Positions 33,182 to 44,803 are shown, counted from the first letter of the stretch. The stretch is 52,418 nucleotides of DNA from DASYAE01 sp036501535 (GCA_036501535.1 DASYAE010000256.1:1-52418); one strand, 5' to 3'. Translations and numbers: made by a program. Notes: generated by a model from the letters alone, not told the origin.

Positions 33182-34083
33182 CGCAGTTGGTATCCAGCCG
33201 CGAGGGTGCCGTCGAACAGGTAGCGGCGCGCCACGAGCAGCAGCACCACGGACGGCAGGGTGAGCAGGACGGAGAACACGGCCGTGGCCGGTCCGGGGAA
33301 GCTGTCGATCAGCGTGTACATCTGGACTGGCATCGTCACGTAGTTCGGGACGCCGACCAGCAGCGTGCCCTGTGCCTCGTCCATGCAGGAGAGGAACGAC
33401 AGGATCACCGCGACCAGGATTCCGGGCCGGGCCAGCGGGAGGGTCACGGTCCGGAACACCCGCCAGCTGCTCGCGCCGGTGTCGCGGGCGGCCTCCTCCA
33501 GCGGCTTGGGCACCGCGGCGAAGGACCCGGCCGGGATCCAGGTCATGGTCACGATCGTGGTCAGCGACTGGACGACGACCACGCCGGCGAAGGTGCCCAT
33601 CAGGTTGGCCGCGTACAGCAGGCTGGCCAGCGCGATGTAGAGCCCGATCTTGGGGAACGCGTTGACCGCGAAGATGGTCATCATCATCGCGGTCTTGCCC
33701 CGGAAGCGCCGGCGGCCGAACGCGTAGGCCGCGGGAAGGCACAGCACGGCGGAGACCAATGTGGACACCACCGCGAACATGATGCTCAGCTCGATCGAGC
33801 GGCTCAGGCCCTGAGTGGTCAGCACCTGGCCCCACCACGACAGCGACCACTGGGAGGGCAGCGCCGACGGGTAGAACCAGGTCTCGGCGAAGGCGCCGAT
33901 CGCCAGGGTGGCCAGCGGCGCGAGGATGAACAGGCCGAGCAGGACGATCCCCGCGTTCCGGCCCGCGAACCTGAGGGCTCTGCGCGCGACGACCTCCGCG
34001 CGCCGCCGCGGGGCCGACTCGCCGAACAGCGAGCCGGCCGGCGGACCGGACAGCGTCTCAGATTCCGCAGTCGTGGTGGTCAT
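33178..34083 (-). CDS. ABC transporter permease, PotC/ThiP-like (second subunit)
   Basis: A 301-residue inner-membrane permease with six predicted helices and the EAA loop LEEAARDTGASSWRVFRTVTLPLARPG that contacts the ATPase. The helix pattern and loop match the type I importers for polyamines, iron, thiamine or phosphonates rather than classic MalFG. ATG at 34083 overlaps the stop of the other permease (ATGA). It works with the other permease, the lipoprotein at 35017 and most likely the ATPase at 37493. Confidence 0.9.
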   Translation of the reverse strand: MTTTTAESETLSGPPAGSLFGESAPRRRAEVVARRALRFAGRNAGIVLLGLFILAPLATLAIGAFAETWFYPSALPSQWSLSWWGQVLTTQGLSRSIELSIMFAVVSTLVSAVLCLPAAYAFGRRRFRGKTAMMMTIFAVNAFPKIGLYIALASLLYAANLMGTFAGVVVVQSLTTIVTMTWIPAGSFAAVPKPLEEAARDTGASSWRVFRTVTLPLARPGILVAVILSFLSCMDEAQGTLLVGVPNYVTMPVQMYTLIDSFPGPATAVFSVLLTLPSVVLLLVARRYLFDGTLAAGYQLR

Positions 34084-35027
34084 CGGCGTTCCAGCCTCCG
34101 TACCTCGGCGGTGTTCGCGCGCACGTACATGACGCTGAACACGATGGCCATCAAGAAGACCAGCACGGCCATGATCTCGGCGTCCTGCGGCTGCCCGTAG
34201 CTGGTGTAGGCGTTGGCCATGTTCACGCCGAGCATCTGCGGCGAGGTCGGCCCCATGATCTCCGGGATGGTGTAAGTGCCCAGCGTCCCGACCGCGATGA
34301 AGGTCACGACCACGAGCGTGGGCAGTTTCGCCAGCGGGAACAGCACCGTGCGCACGATCATGAACCAGGAGGCCGACGCGTCACGCGCCGCGTCGACGTA
34401 CGGCTGCGGCACGCTCTGCAGGCCCGCCGCGATCAGCAGCACCCCGAACGGGATGTTGGTCCACACCAGGCCGAGCACCACGGACACGTTCGTCCCGCCG
34501 GGCAGGCTGACGGTGTGCAGGCCGAGCGCGTAGAGGATCCCGGCCAGCCGGCCGTGGTTCTGCCAGAAGGTCACCAGCGCGTACGAGGAGATCACGCCGG
34601 GCACGAAGATCGGCACCACGAACAGGCTGCTGACGATCCGCTTGCCGAAGCCCGTCGCGAAGCGGATGTACAGCGCGATGGCCCACGCCACGACCACCAG
34701 CGCGACCGTGGCGGCGACGGTGACCCACGCCGTGGTCCACAGGTTCTCCAGGAAGCCCGGCTCGCCGAAGATGTGCTGCCAGGCGCCCAGGGTCAGCCCG
34801 TGCTGCGCGACGATCTGGTGCGTCGCCAGCTGGCTCTCCGGCTGGTTCAGCCCGCCGGTGTAGCCGAGCGTGTAGAGCACGGCGAGCACCACCGGCAGGC
34901 CGACGAAGACCAGGGTCACCAGGACCGGGAGCAGTCCCGCGACGGCGGGCGCCGCGGCGGCGAGCAGGCCCGTGAGCCCGCCGCGCCGCCGCGGCGCCCG
35001 TCCCGGCAGGGCGGTCTCAGCCGACAC
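34080..35027 (-). CDS. ABC transporter permease, PotB-like (first subunit)
   Basis: A 315-residue permease with six predicted helices. The EAA loop reads PYVDAARDASASWFMIVRTVLFPL. The N-terminal 20 residues are Arg-rich and cytoplasmic. GTG at 35027 lies inside the last 11 bases of the binding-protein gene, so translation is coupled. Order on the transcript is binding protein, this permease, second permease, PHP hydrolase. Confidence 0.9.
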   Translation of the reverse strand: MSAETALPGRAPRRRGGLTGLLAAAAPAVAGLLPVLVTLVFVGLPVVLAVLYTLGYTGGLNQPESQLATHQIVAQHGLTLGAWQHIFGEPGFLENLWTTAWVTVAATVALVVVAWAIALYIRFATGFGKRIVSSLFVVPIFVPGVISSYALVTFWQNHGRLAGILYALGLHTVSLPGGTNVSVVLGLVWTNIPFGVLLIAAGLQSVPQPYVDAARDASASWFMIVRTVLFPLAKLPTLVVVTFIAVGTLGTYTIPEIMGPTSPQMLGVNMANAYTSYGQPQDAEIMAVLVFLMAIVFSVMYVRANTAEVRRLERR

Positions 35028-36210
35028 TCTGCTGCCAAGCGCTGTTCAGGTCCGAGGAGAAGCTGTTGTACCAGCCCTGGGCCCAGCTGGTGTCGATGCC
35101 GGCGAACTCCTTCTGCACCGAGGACGGCTCGTACTTGAGCTCCACGCCCGGATAGCCGTTCATGCCGGACACCACGAGTGCCTGCGCGCTCTGGCTGAGC
35201 ATGAAGTCGATCACCTTCTCGGCCGCCGCGGCGTGCGGGCTGTTCTTCATCACGACCAGGTACGACGGGCCGCCGTAGAACGGCGGGGTGATCTGCACGA
35301 ACTTGATCGTCTTGGGCAGCTCGCCGTTCTTGAGCGCGGCGTTGGCGCCGTCCGACCAGACCGGGCCCATCTCGATCGAGCCGTTGGCCAGGTCCTGCAG
35401 GGTGGCGTTGTTCGAGGCCGGATAGTCGGTGCCGCCGTACAGGTCCGGGGTCAGGCTGTGCAGCTCGGCCAGGCCCGGCTGCCAGTAGGACTCGAGCGAG
35501 GCGTTGTAGCCGGTGACGAACTTCGGCGCCACCGACGCGGGGATCTGCGACTTCACCACGGCCTCGGCGAAGGCCTGGCCGGACCCGCCGCCGCTGGGCA
35601 CGTTGTAGGCGAACTTGCCCGGGTTCTGCTTGATCCAGGCCAGCACGCCGGCCAGCGTGGTGGGCGGCTTGGAGACGTCGCTGCCGTTGTAAGCCAGGAC
35701 CACGGACGAGCCGCGGTACGGTATCGCCTCGTCCTTGTACGTCGCCAGGACGCTCGGCTCGACCTCGGAGATGTTCGGCACCTCGGCCTGGGTCAGGACC
35801 TGCAGCGCCCCGTCCGCCTCGAGCTGCGGGATGTAGCCGCTGTCGTCGAGGATGTCGATCGGCGGGTTCTTGCCGTCCTTCTTGGCGGCCACCACGCTGG
35901 CGTACATCTGCGCCGCGGAGCTGGCGGTGCCGGTGGTGACCTTGAGCTTGATCGTGGGGTTGGCCTTCTCGAACGCGGCCGACCACTCCTGCCAGGGCAG
36001 CTCGTTGGTGCCCGGGATCACGTTGGAGAGGGTGGTGAAGACATTGACGGTCTGCGTCCCGGAGCTCCCGGAGGTGCTGGTGCCGCTGCAGGCACCGGCG
36101 CCGGCGGCCACGAGCGCCGCCGCGCCGATCGCCGCTACAAGCGGCCTGCGACGCTTGACGCGCGGCGCGGGCCTGTGCGAAATATTGTCTTGCAGGCTGC
36201 TGATCTGCAT
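35017..36210 (-). CDS. ABC transporter substrate-binding lipoprotein
   Basis: A 397-residue family 1/PotD-like extracellular solute-binding protein. After a basic stretch (VKRRR) comes a hydrophobic signal and lipobox AAGAGAC followed by Ser/Gly-rich linker, then NVFTTLSNVIPGTNELPW at the start of the binding lobes. ATG at 36210 is the best start by position just before the signal, although it lacks a good ribosome site; a GTG at the VKRRR segment (about residue 18) would give a more conventional short signal. The ligand is unknown. Divergent from lacI across a 63-bp control region. Confidence 0.87.
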   Translation of the reverse strand: MQISSLQDNISHRPAPRVKRRRPLVAAIGAAALVAAGAGACSGTSTSGSSGTQTVNVFTTLSNVIPGTNELPWQEWSAAFEKANPTIKLKVTTGTASSAAQMYASVVAAKKDGKNPPIDILDDSGYIPQLEADGALQVLTQAEVPNISEVEPSVLATYKDEAIPYRGSSVVLAYNGSDVSKPPTTLAGVLAWIKQNPGKFAYNVPSGGGSGQAFAEAVVKSQIPASVAPKFVTGYNASLESYWQPGLAELHSLTPDLYGGTDYPASNNATLQDLANGSIEMGPVWSDGANAALKNGELPKTIKFVQITPPFYGGPSYLVVMKNSPHAAAAEKVIDFMLSQSAQALVVSGMNGYPGVELKYEPSSVQKEFAGIDTSWAQGWYNSFSSDLNSAWQQSVG

Positions 36211-36228
36211 GATTGTGACCGTAACGAC

Positions 36229-36254
36229 CTTCTGTATCGTTAAAGATATTGAAG
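36229..36254. promoter_or_regulatory. Candidate LacI-family operator between binding protein and lacI genes
   Basis: A 26-bp imperfect inverted repeat (10 of 13 positions pair) with core TATCGTTAAAGATA in an AT-rich divergent promoter region. A related core occurs at 41892-41905 upstream of the mannosidase gene. Binding by the adjacent LacI-type product is inferred. Confidence 0.5.
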
Positions 36255-36273
36255 ATTGAATTAGGAGTGAACA

Positions 36274-37362
36274 GTGGGTCGAGCCACCGGGCGCCGGGTG
36301 ACCCTCTCCACGCTCGCCGCCGATCTCGGAATCTCGGCGACAACCGTGTCGAACGCCTACAACAGGCCCGACCAGCTCTCGTCGGCCCTGCGCAACCGGA
36401 TCCTGGCGCGGGCCGCGGAGATCGGCTTCGCCGGGCCCAGCCCGGCCGGCCGCTCGCTGCGCCGCGGCCGGGTCGGCGCCGTCGGCGTGCTGCTGGGCCA
36501 GCCGCTGTCCTTCGCCTTCTCGGATCCCGCGTCGGTGCAGCTGTTCGACGGCGTGGCCACGACGTTCCACGAGCACGGGACCGCGATGCTGCTGATACCG
36601 TCCACGGCCTCCGCCGCCGCCGACAAGCGGCTGGTCGAGTCAGCCGTCGTCGATGGCTGGCTCGCGTACGCGCTCGGCGAGCAGGATCCGCTGTGGCCGG
36701 CGATCAGGGCGCGGCAGCAGCCGATCGTGGTGCTCGACCAGCCGGACGACGCCGGGCTCCCGGTGTTCGCGCCCGACGACGAGAGCGGGATGCGCGCGAT
36801 CGCCAAGCACCTGCTCGATCTGGGCCACACCGAGATCGGCGTGGTCTCGACCGAGTTCCGCCGGGACGGCCGGCACGGGCCCGCGGACGCCGAGCGGCAG
36901 GCCCAGGCACACGCCGGCAGCACGGCCCGGCGGCTGGCCGGAGTGCGCGCCGCGGTGCAGGCCGCGGGGCTCGACTGGGCCGGGATCACGGTGATCGAGG
37001 CCGCGAGCAACACCCAGCCGGCCGGGTCGCAGGCCGCCATGGCGCTGCTGCGCTGGCCCAAGCGGCCGACCGCGATCCTCGCGTTCACCGACCAGCTCGC
37101 GCTCGGCGTCCTGCACGCCACGCGCTCGCTGGGGCTCGCGGTCCCGCACGACCTCTCGGTGACCGGCTTCGACGACGTACCCGCAGCGCAGTTCGCCGAG
37201 CCGCCGCTGACCACGGTCGACCACCGGCTCGCAGCGCGCGGCGCGGCGGGGGCGGCGGCGATCATGGCCTGGATCGAGTCGGGCACGGCGCCGCGGCCCG
37301 GACCGCGGTCCAGGACGCGCCTCGTGGTCAGGAAGACGACCGCGGCGCCGGCGGGCCGCTGA
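36274..37362 (+). CDS. LacI-family transcriptional regulator
   Basis: A 362-residue regulator. The N-terminal helix-turn-helix VTLSTLAADLGISATTVSNAYNRPDQLS (residues 9-36) with the hinge region, then a sugar-type periplasmic-binding domain, with VGVLLGQPLSFAFSDP and the C-terminal VTGFDDVPAAQFAEPPLTTVDH typical of the family. GTG at 36274 has AGGAGTG 5 bases upstream. It is divergent from the transporter operon and upstream of the ATPase gene, so it probably represses both sides until an imported sugar-like ligand binds. Confidence 0.92.
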   Translation: MGRATGRRVTLSTLAADLGISATTVSNAYNRPDQLSSALRNRILARAAEIGFAGPSPAGRSLRRGRVGAVGVLLGQPLSFAFSDPASVQLFDGVATTFHEHGTAMLLIPSTASAAADKRLVESAVVDGWLAYALGEQDPLWPAIRARQQPIVVLDQPDDAGLPVFAPDDESGMRAIAKHLLDLGHTEIGVVSTEFRRDGRHGPADAERQAQAHAGSTARRLAGVRAAVQAAGLDWAGITVIEAASNTQPAGSQAAMALLRWPKRPTAILAFTDQLALGVLHATRSLGLAVPHDLSVTGFDDVPAAQFAEPPLTTVDHRLAARGAAGAAAIMAWIESGTAPRPGPRSRTRLVVRKTTAAPAGR

Positions 37363-37492
37363 CGGGGTCGGGGTTGATGGCCCTCCGGGTCCCCGCTGTC
37401 GGCCGGCCACGCTGCCAGCCTTCACCCTGCGTTCAAATTGCGTCTGCCCACCCCTTTCCGCCGTGTCGACAAGACGCCTAGTCTCTCGAACT

Positions 37493-38709
<1,217 letters not shown>

Positions 38710-38713
<4 letters not shown>

Positions 38714-41700
38714 CTTCTAGGGCTCAGGCGCACGGTCACGATCTGGAACGGGCGCAGCCGCAGGGTGACGCTGTTGTCGGCCGCGACCGCGCCGACCGCA
38801 CCGACCGCGCTGCCGGCCTGGTCGCCGCCCGCGTCCAGCGGCCGCTCGAGCAGATCGGCCTCGACGGCGCCGGCCAGGTCGAAGGACGCTGTCAGCCGTG
38901 CCGCGGCGCGGGCGCCGAGCGATTCGTAGAGCCGGACGACGAGGTCGCCGGACCGGTCGTCGGCGGCCTTGACGGCCTCGATCACGATCCCCGGCGAGCC
39001 GGCGGGTTCGAGCGCGAGGAGGGCCGGCGCGGCGTGGTCGCCGGCGACCCGGCGGACCGGCAGGTTGGTGCGGTATCCCTCGGCGACCGCGTCCGCGATG
39101 TCAGCACCCGGATGCAGGACGTAGGTGAACCGGTGCCGCCCCTGGTCGGCCTCGGGGTCCGGGTAGCGCGGCGCTCGCAGCAGGCTGAGCCGCAGCGTGG
39201 TGGTCGTCCCGCCGTCCTCGCGGGTATCCCGCGCGATGTCGTGCCCGTATGTCGCGGTGCTGGTGACCGCGACGCCGAAGCCGGGCTCGCCGACGTGCAC
39301 CCACCGGTGTGCCGGGACCTCGAAGCGGGCCGCGTCCCACGAGGTGTTCGCGTGCGTCGGGCGGTGCACGTGGCCGAACGGGATCTCCGAGGTCCCGCGG
39401 TCGGCGTGCACGTCGAGCGGGAACGCGGCCTTGAGGAACTTCTCCCGCTCGTGCCAGTCGACGTCGGTCTCGATGGCGAGGGCCCTGCTTCCGGCGACGA
39501 CGCGCAGCGTCTGCTCGATCCGCGAGGAGCCGAAGGTGCGCACCACGCGCACCGCGGCCTGCTCGCCGCCGCCCTCGACCAGGGCGACCTCGTCGGCGCC
39601 GGTCAGGTCCTGCCGGGTGTTGCGGTACCAGGGGTCGACGTCCCAGGCGTCGAAGTGGTACGGGAAGTCGGGGTGCAGCTGCAGCAGGTTGCCGGTCGCG
39701 CCCGGGGCCAGGACCTCGCGGTCGCATCCCAGGTCCCGGACGGAGGTGACCAGGCCGGCGCCGTCGATCGCGACGCGGATCAGGCCGTTGTCGAGGACGA
39801 AACCGCCGCCGGACGCCGCCGCGGTCGCTGTCGCCGTCGCCTGCACTTCCGGCCGCGAGACCTGCTCTTGCGGCAGCGAGCCGATCGCGGGAATCCCGTC
39901 GCGGGCGTGCGGGGCCGCGTTGAACGCGATCTGCCGCGTGCCCTGTCCCGCGAGGGCGGCCAGCGAGGCGGCGATGATCTGCTCGGCGCCGGCGGTGATC
40001 CGCGCGTAGATAATCTCCGATTCCTGATACACCCAGCCGATCGAGCTGCCCGGCAGGATGTCGTGGAACTGCAGCAGCAGCACGTCCTTCCACAGCTGTT
40101 CGAGCTCTTCGTAGGGGTACTCGGCGCCCGCCTGGAGCCAGGCCGCCGAGGCCCACAGCTCGGCCTCGCGCATCAGGTGCTCGCTGTGCCGGTTCGCGGC
40201 CTTCGAGCGCGCCTGGGAGGTGAACGTGCCGCGGTGCAGCTCCAGATACAGCTCGCCGGACCAGACCGGGGCGTCCGGATATTCCGCCTGCGCCTGCTCG
40301 AAGAACGCCTCCGGGGGCTCGATCCGCACCTTGGGCAGGCCCTCGAGGTCGGCCGAGCGGCGGATGGCGGCCAGCATCTCCCGCACCGGGCCGCCGCCGC
40401 CGTCGCCGTAGCCGAACGGGACGAGCGAGCGGGTGCCGCGGCCGTGCTCGGCGTAGGTGCGCGAGGCGTGCAGCAGCTCGCGCGGCGACATCTTCGCGTT
40501 GTAGGTGTCGACCGGCGGGAAGTGGGTGAAGACGCGGGACCCGTCGATGCCCTCCCACCAGAAGGTGTGGTGCGGGAAGCGGTCGGTCTGGTTCCACGAC
40601 AGCTTCTGGGTCAGCATCCAGGAGTTGCCGGCCAGCCGGGCCAGCTGGGGCATCGCCGCGTTGTAGCCGAAGGAGTCCGGCATCCACACCACGCGGGTCT
40701 CGATCCCGAACTCGTCGAGGAAGAAGCGCTTGCCGTAGATCATCTGCCGGGCCATCGCCTCGCCGCCGGGCAGGTTGCCGTCCGGCTCGACCCACAGGCC
40801 GCCGACCGGCACGACCCGGCCGGCCGCGACGGCCTCGCGCAGCCGCTCGTAGAGCTCCGGCTTGTCCTGCTTGAGCCAGGCGAGCTGCTGCGCCTGGCTG
40901 AAGGCGAACAGATGCGCGGGATCGGTCTGCGCCAGGGCGAGCGCGTTGGCCACGGTCCGGGCGACCTTCCGGCGCGTCTCGCGCAGCGGCCACAGCCACG
41001 CGGTGTCGATGTGCGCGTTGCCGATCGCGGACAGGCTGTGCGCGCTGGCCGAGGCCGGCTGCGCGAGCACGTCGGCGAGCTCCTTCGCGGCGTCCCCGGC
41101 CGAGCCCGCGACGTCCTGCAGGTCGAGCCGGTCGAGCATGCGCTCGAGCGCCCGCATGATCATGTGCAGGCGCGGTTCGTCGGCCGGAAGCTCGGCGGCG
41201 AGCCCGGCCAGCAGCTCCACGTCCGCCACGAGGTCGAGCACCGCGCGGTTCAGCACGGCCAGGTCGGCGCCGCGCAGCGTGAACAGCGGTGCCTCGCCCG
41301 CGGTGCGCGGGTCGCCGAGCGGGCTCGGCACCTGGCTGCTGCCCAGGTCCGGATTGGCGGCCGCCTCGACGAAGTAGCGCACCGGCAGGCCGGAGGCCGG
41401 GATTCCGTCGCCGGTCGGGACCGGCAGGTAGCGGCTGCGCGGCTGCAGGCCCTTGACGATCCGGCCGTCACCGTCGAAGGCCAGGCCCTCGCAGGTGAAC
41501 CCGTCCTGCTCCGGGGCGAATCCGAGGTCGATGACGGCCTCGACCTCGAGGCCGGCCCACTCGGCCGGCACCACGCCGTCGAACCGGAACCAGGTGGTCG
41601 ACCACGGCCGTCCCCACGCGCCGCCGGTCTGGAAGGGCCCGTACTCGGCGGCCAGGCCCTCGGCGGCGGGCACCGGCTCGCCGGGAACCAGCCACGCCGC

Positions 41701-41799
41701 CACGCTGAGCGGGACGCGCGCGCCGTAGACGGCCGGCCTGATGCGCTCGTCGAGAACGCGCCGGACGCGCCTGTCGATCAAATGCCTGTCATCGTGCAT
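38710..41799 (-). CDS. GH38 alpha-mannosidase
   Basis: A cytoplasmic-type glycosidase of 1029 residues, the usual size. The GH38 metal and substrate signatures are visible: IGNAHIDTAWLWPLRET (zinc-binding His/Asp), WMPDSFGYNAAMPQLA with the nucleophile Asp, ELYLELHRGTFTSQA, and the His-rich DRFPHHTFWWEG. The C-terminal half is the beta-sandwich set of this family. There is no signal peptide, so it acts on imported oligosaccharides or glycosides inside the cell. Its neighbours, an ABC importer and LacI regulator, suggest uptake and cleavage of an alpha-mannoside. ATG at 41799 is the first start; no strong ribosome site is seen. Confidence 0.93.
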
Positions 41800-41891
41800 G
41801 CAAGCCTCCCGCTCGCCGCCGGCCCTGGCTGCGACCAGCGTTGCCCGGCCGCCGCGGCCGCCCCGCGGGAGACATCGCTGCAGCTCAGGGT

Positions 41892-41905
41892 CATCTTTAT
41901 CGATT
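41892..41905 (-). promoter_or_regulatory. Candidate LacI-type site upstream of the mannosidase
   Basis: On the minus strand this reads AATCGATAAAGATG, matching 11 of 14 bases of the operator core at 36235-36248 (TATCGTTAAAGATA). It lies about 93 bases upstream of the mannosidase ATG. Symmetry is weaker than in the first site. Confidence 0.35.
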
Positions 41906-41978
41906 TACCAGGTCAACTTAGCGCCAAGAGTGCATCCATGGCGAGAGCTCCCGTGGTCCGGCATGCTCTGCTATGCGA

Positions 41979-41994
41979 AATCAATATGTTGATT
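41979..41994. promoter_or_regulatory. AT-rich inverted repeat upstream of the mannosidase
   Basis: AATCAA-TATG-TTGATT, a perfect 6-bp inverted repeat with 4-base spacer in an otherwise GC-rich region, between the mannosidase start and the MFS stop. It could be a regulator site or part of the MFS terminator region. Confidence 0.3.
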
Positions 41995-42015
41995 ACCACT
42001 CCGGCCGGGGTCGCG

Positions 42016-43500
42016 TCAGGACCTTCTGGCCCGCACCGGGCCCGCCGCGCTCGCCGCTCCCAGGTGCGCGCCCGCGTCGCGCGGCAGGGCGGCGGCCTCG
42101 GCGGCGGCGAGGAGCGCGAACACTGCGAGCATCGCGAAAGCCAGCCGGTACGCGGCAAGCGAGGACGGCCCGGAGACGGCCTCCCCCGCGCGCAGCAGCA
42201 GGCCGCCGACCGCGACGCCGAGCCCCTGGGCGAGTTGCTGCACGGTGCTCGACAGCGTGTTCGCGTGGGTCATCGACTCCGGGGCGATGTCCGCGAAGGC
42301 GATGGTGTTGTAGCCGGTGAAGCCGATCGAGCGGAACGCCCCGCCCGCGACGAGGAGCAGCGCGATCAGCACGGGCGCGGTGTGCGCGGTCAGCAGGCCG
42401 ATCAGTGCCGTCGCCACGGCCAGCGCGGTGGCGGAGGCGACCAGGACGGCGCGGAATCCCAGGCGCCGTAGCAGCGGGCCGGTCGCGGGCTTGATCGCGA
42501 GGTTGCCGACGAAGACGAACACGACCATCGACCCGGCCCGCAGCGGCGTCCAGCCGAAGGCGTCCTGGAACATCAGCGGGAGCAGGAACGGCACGGCGAA
42601 CACCGCCCCGCGGTAGAGCGAGCCGCCCGCGTGCGCGACCCGGAAGGTGCGCACCCGGAAGGCCGTCAGGTCGACCAGCGGACGCGGCGTGCGTATCAGA
42701 TGCCGCAATCCCCAAGCGGCCAGCGCCGCACCCATCACGGCGCAGCCCCCGCACAACGGCCAGGGCGTGCGGTCCTCGCCCAGCAGACTCGCGGCGTACA
42801 TCACCGCTGCCAGGGCCGTGCCGACCAGGACGAAGCCCGTGCGGTCCAGGCCCGCGCCGCGCCGCCCCGGGACCCGTGGGACGATGCGCAGCGCCACGGC
42901 CACGGCGATCACGCCGAGCGGCAGGTTCACCAGGAAGATCCAGCGCCAGGACAGGTAGGTGGCGAACACCCCGCCGAGCACCGGCGCGGCGACCGACGCC
43001 ACCAGCCCCGGCCACGTCAGATACGCGATCACCCGGATCAGGTCGCTCTTGCCCGTCAGGCGCAGCACCACGAGTCGTCCGACCGGGACCATCATCGCGC
43101 CCGCGGCGCCCTGCAGGATCCTGACGCCGGTGAGCTCCGGCAGCGACGTACTCGCGGCGCACCACGCCGAGGCGGCCGTGAACCCGACCAGCGCGAGGGT
43201 GAACGTGCGGCGCGCGCCCCAGCGCTCGGCCGCCCAGCCCGACACGGGGATCAGCGCGGCGACCGTGACGAGGTACGCCGTCATGGTGATCCCGATGTCC
43301 GCGGGCGCGACCGAGAAGGCGCCGGCCATCTTCGGGGCGGCGGTGGCGATGATCGTGCCGTCCAGGTTCTCCATGAAGAACGCCCCGGCGACCAGCAGCG
43401 CCAGCGGTATGGACACGCGCTGCCCGACCGCTCCCCCATCGGCCGGCGGCTCGGGCCGGCGAGGGCGCGGCGGCGTCACGGCGCCGTCCGAGGTGCTCAT
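42016..43500 (-). CDS. MFS drug exporter, DHA2 (EmrB/QacA-like) family
   Basis: A 494-residue protein with about 14 predicted helices. Motifs of the DHA2 group are visible: FFMENLDGTIIATAAP in helix 1, SGWAAERWGARRTF between helices 2 and 3, RILQGAAGAMMVPVGRL in helix 4, and WRWIFLVNLPLGVIAV (motif C region). It should export hydrophobic or cationic drugs with the proton gradient. It appears monocistronic. No adjacent regulator of the usual TetR or MarR type is seen. Confidence 0.9.
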   Translation of the reverse strand: MSTSDGAVTPPRPRRPEPPADGGAVGQRVSIPLALLVAGAFFMENLDGTIIATAAPKMAGAFSVAPADIGITMTAYLVTVAALIPVSGWAAERWGARRTFTLALVGFTAASAWCAASTSLPELTGVRILQGAAGAMMVPVGRLVVLRLTGKSDLIRVIAYLTWPGLVASVAAPVLGGVFATYLSWRWIFLVNLPLGVIAVAVALRIVPRVPGRRGAGLDRTGFVLVGTALAAVMYAASLLGEDRTPWPLCGGCAVMGAALAAWGLRHLIRTPRPLVDLTAFRVRTFRVAHAGGSLYRGAVFAVPFLLPLMFQDAFGWTPLRAGSMVVFVFVGNLAIKPATGPLLRRLGFRAVLVASATALAVATALIGLLTAHTAPVLIALLLVAGGAFRSIGFTGYNTIAFADIAPESMTHANTLSSTVQQLAQGLGVAVGGLLLRAGEAVSGPSSLAAYRLAFAMLAVFALLAAAEAAALPRDAGAHLGAASAAGPVRARRS

Positions 43501-43600
43501 CGCGGCTCCGTCCGGCGCAGCGTCGTGTAATGCACGTGGTACCGGTCCACATGCTACGCGGTGGTGATCGCCGCTGGTGACGGGGTGGTGATGAGAAAGG

Positions 43601-44803
43601 TCAGGCCTTGGCGGCGGCGTAGCGGGCCAGGGCCTGCTCGCGTGCTTCGCGCAGGTCGATGATCGGCGCCGGATAGTCCCGGCCGATCACGCACCCGGAG
43701 GATTCCTGCACCTCGGCCGGCATCAGCCACGGCTCGGAGAGGTGCTTGTCGGGCACCGAGCGCAGTTCGGGCACGTATTCGCGCACGTACCGGCCCGCGG
43801 GGTCGTAACGGTCGCGGTGCAGCGTCGGGTTGTAGAGCCGGCGGAACACCGGCTGCGGATCGACGCCCACGGAGGCGGCCCACTGCCAGTTGCCGTTGTT
43901 GTTGGCCTGGTCGCCGTCCAGCAGCAGGCGCATGAAGAAGCCCTCGCCGCGGCGCCAGTCGATGCCGAGATGCTTGGTCAGGAAGCAGGCGACGACCATG
44001 CGGGCCCTGTTGTGCATCCAGCCTTCCCGCCGCAGCTGCCGCATCGCCGCGTCGACCAGCGGATACCCCGTCGCTCCGGCGCACCACGCGGCGAACAGAC
44101 CCTCCTCGCCCGGCCACGCCAGCGTGCCGCGGTACCGCTCCTGATGCTCCAGCAGCGCGTTCTCGGGACGGTGGAAGTGCACGTGATGGTAGAAATCCCG
44201 CCAGCACAGCTGCCGGCGGAAGGCTGCCGCGCCCGCGCCGTCACCGGGGACGTCGGCCTCCAGCGCGCGCGGCGAGATGCAGCCGAAGTGCAGGTACGCG
44301 CCGAGTTTCGAGGTGCCGTCCACATCGACCGCGTCATGGTCCCGGTCGTAGTGCTTCACCGGACCGTCCAGGAACCATTCCATCCGTTCGAGTCCCGCCG
44401 CTTCACCGCCGAGCAGCGGATGCGTGACCTCCTGCTCCAGGCCGAGTTCGGCGAGCTTCGGCAGCGGCGCCGAATCCGTGCGCGGGCACGGTGGCAGGGT
44501 GCGCGGGCTCGGCAGCATCTTCCGCCGGGGCGCGGCCTCCCAAGCACGATAAAACGGCGTGAATCGGCTGTAGGGCTCGCCTGCCTTCGTGAGCAGCGCG
44601 GCCGCGTCGTCGACGACGGTCAGGCCCGGGTGCGCCACCAGCCGCACATCGCCGCCTTCGAACGCTGCCGCCACGCGCCGGCCGCGGTCGCGCGCGAAGG
44701 GTGTCAGATCCCGAGCGCGGTCATCAGCGATGTTGATCCTTCTGGCGGGTGGCTGGCGGGTAGGCCGACTGGGGACGGCAAGGTTCACCGATATGGCACG
44801 CAT
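43601..44803 (-). CDS. DNA photolyase-family protein lacking the N-terminal antenna domain
   Basis: A 400-residue protein with an intact FAD-binding/catalytic region: GEPYSRFTPFYRAWE, CWRDFYHHVHFHRP, GYPLVDAAMRQLRREGWMHNRARMVVACFLTKHLGIDWR, QANNNGNWQWAASVG and YVPELRSVP, all diagnostic of cyclobutane pyrimidine dimer photolyase. The usual first 100 residues (VWFRRDLRxxDN and the alpha/beta antenna fold) are missing: the sequence joins at the INIADD/TPFARDRGRRV segment after about 30 unrelated residues, and the ROK gene stops only 97 bp upstream. No photolyase N-terminal coding is seen in the other frames of that gap. It may be a deletion remnant or a FAD-domain-only enzyme. The start at ATG 44803 is uncertain. 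Confidence 0.72.
   Translation of the reverse strand: MRAISVNLAVPSRPTRQPPARRINIADDRARDLTPFARDRGRRVAAAFEGGDVRLVAHPGLTVVDDAAALLTKAGEPYSRFTPFYRAWEAAPRRKMLPSPRTLPPCPRTDSAPLPKLAELGLEQEVTHPLLGGEAAGLERMEWFLDGPVKHYDRDHDAVDVDGTSKLGAYLHFGCISPRALEADVPGDGAGAAAFRRQLCWRDFYHHVHFHRPENALLEHQERYRGTLAWPGEEGLFAAWCAGATGYPLVDAAMRQLRREGWMHNRARMVVACFLTKHLGIDWRRGEGFFMRLLLDGDQANNNGNWQWAASVGVDPQPVFRRLYNPTLHRDRYDPAGRYVREYVPELRSVPDKHLSEPWLMPAEVQESSGCVIGRDYPAPIIDLREAREQALARYAAAKA

Noticed and set aside
33182..33850. N-terminal extension of the PHP hydrolase frame through the permease gene
   Set aside because: It runs through another frame of the permease; the TTG at 33181 with TTGA overlap gives a normal-sized protein.
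39034..42471. A 1145-codon plus-strand open frame
   Set aside because: Antisense shadow of the mannosidase and part of the DHA2 exporter; composition is low-complexity and shows no family motif.
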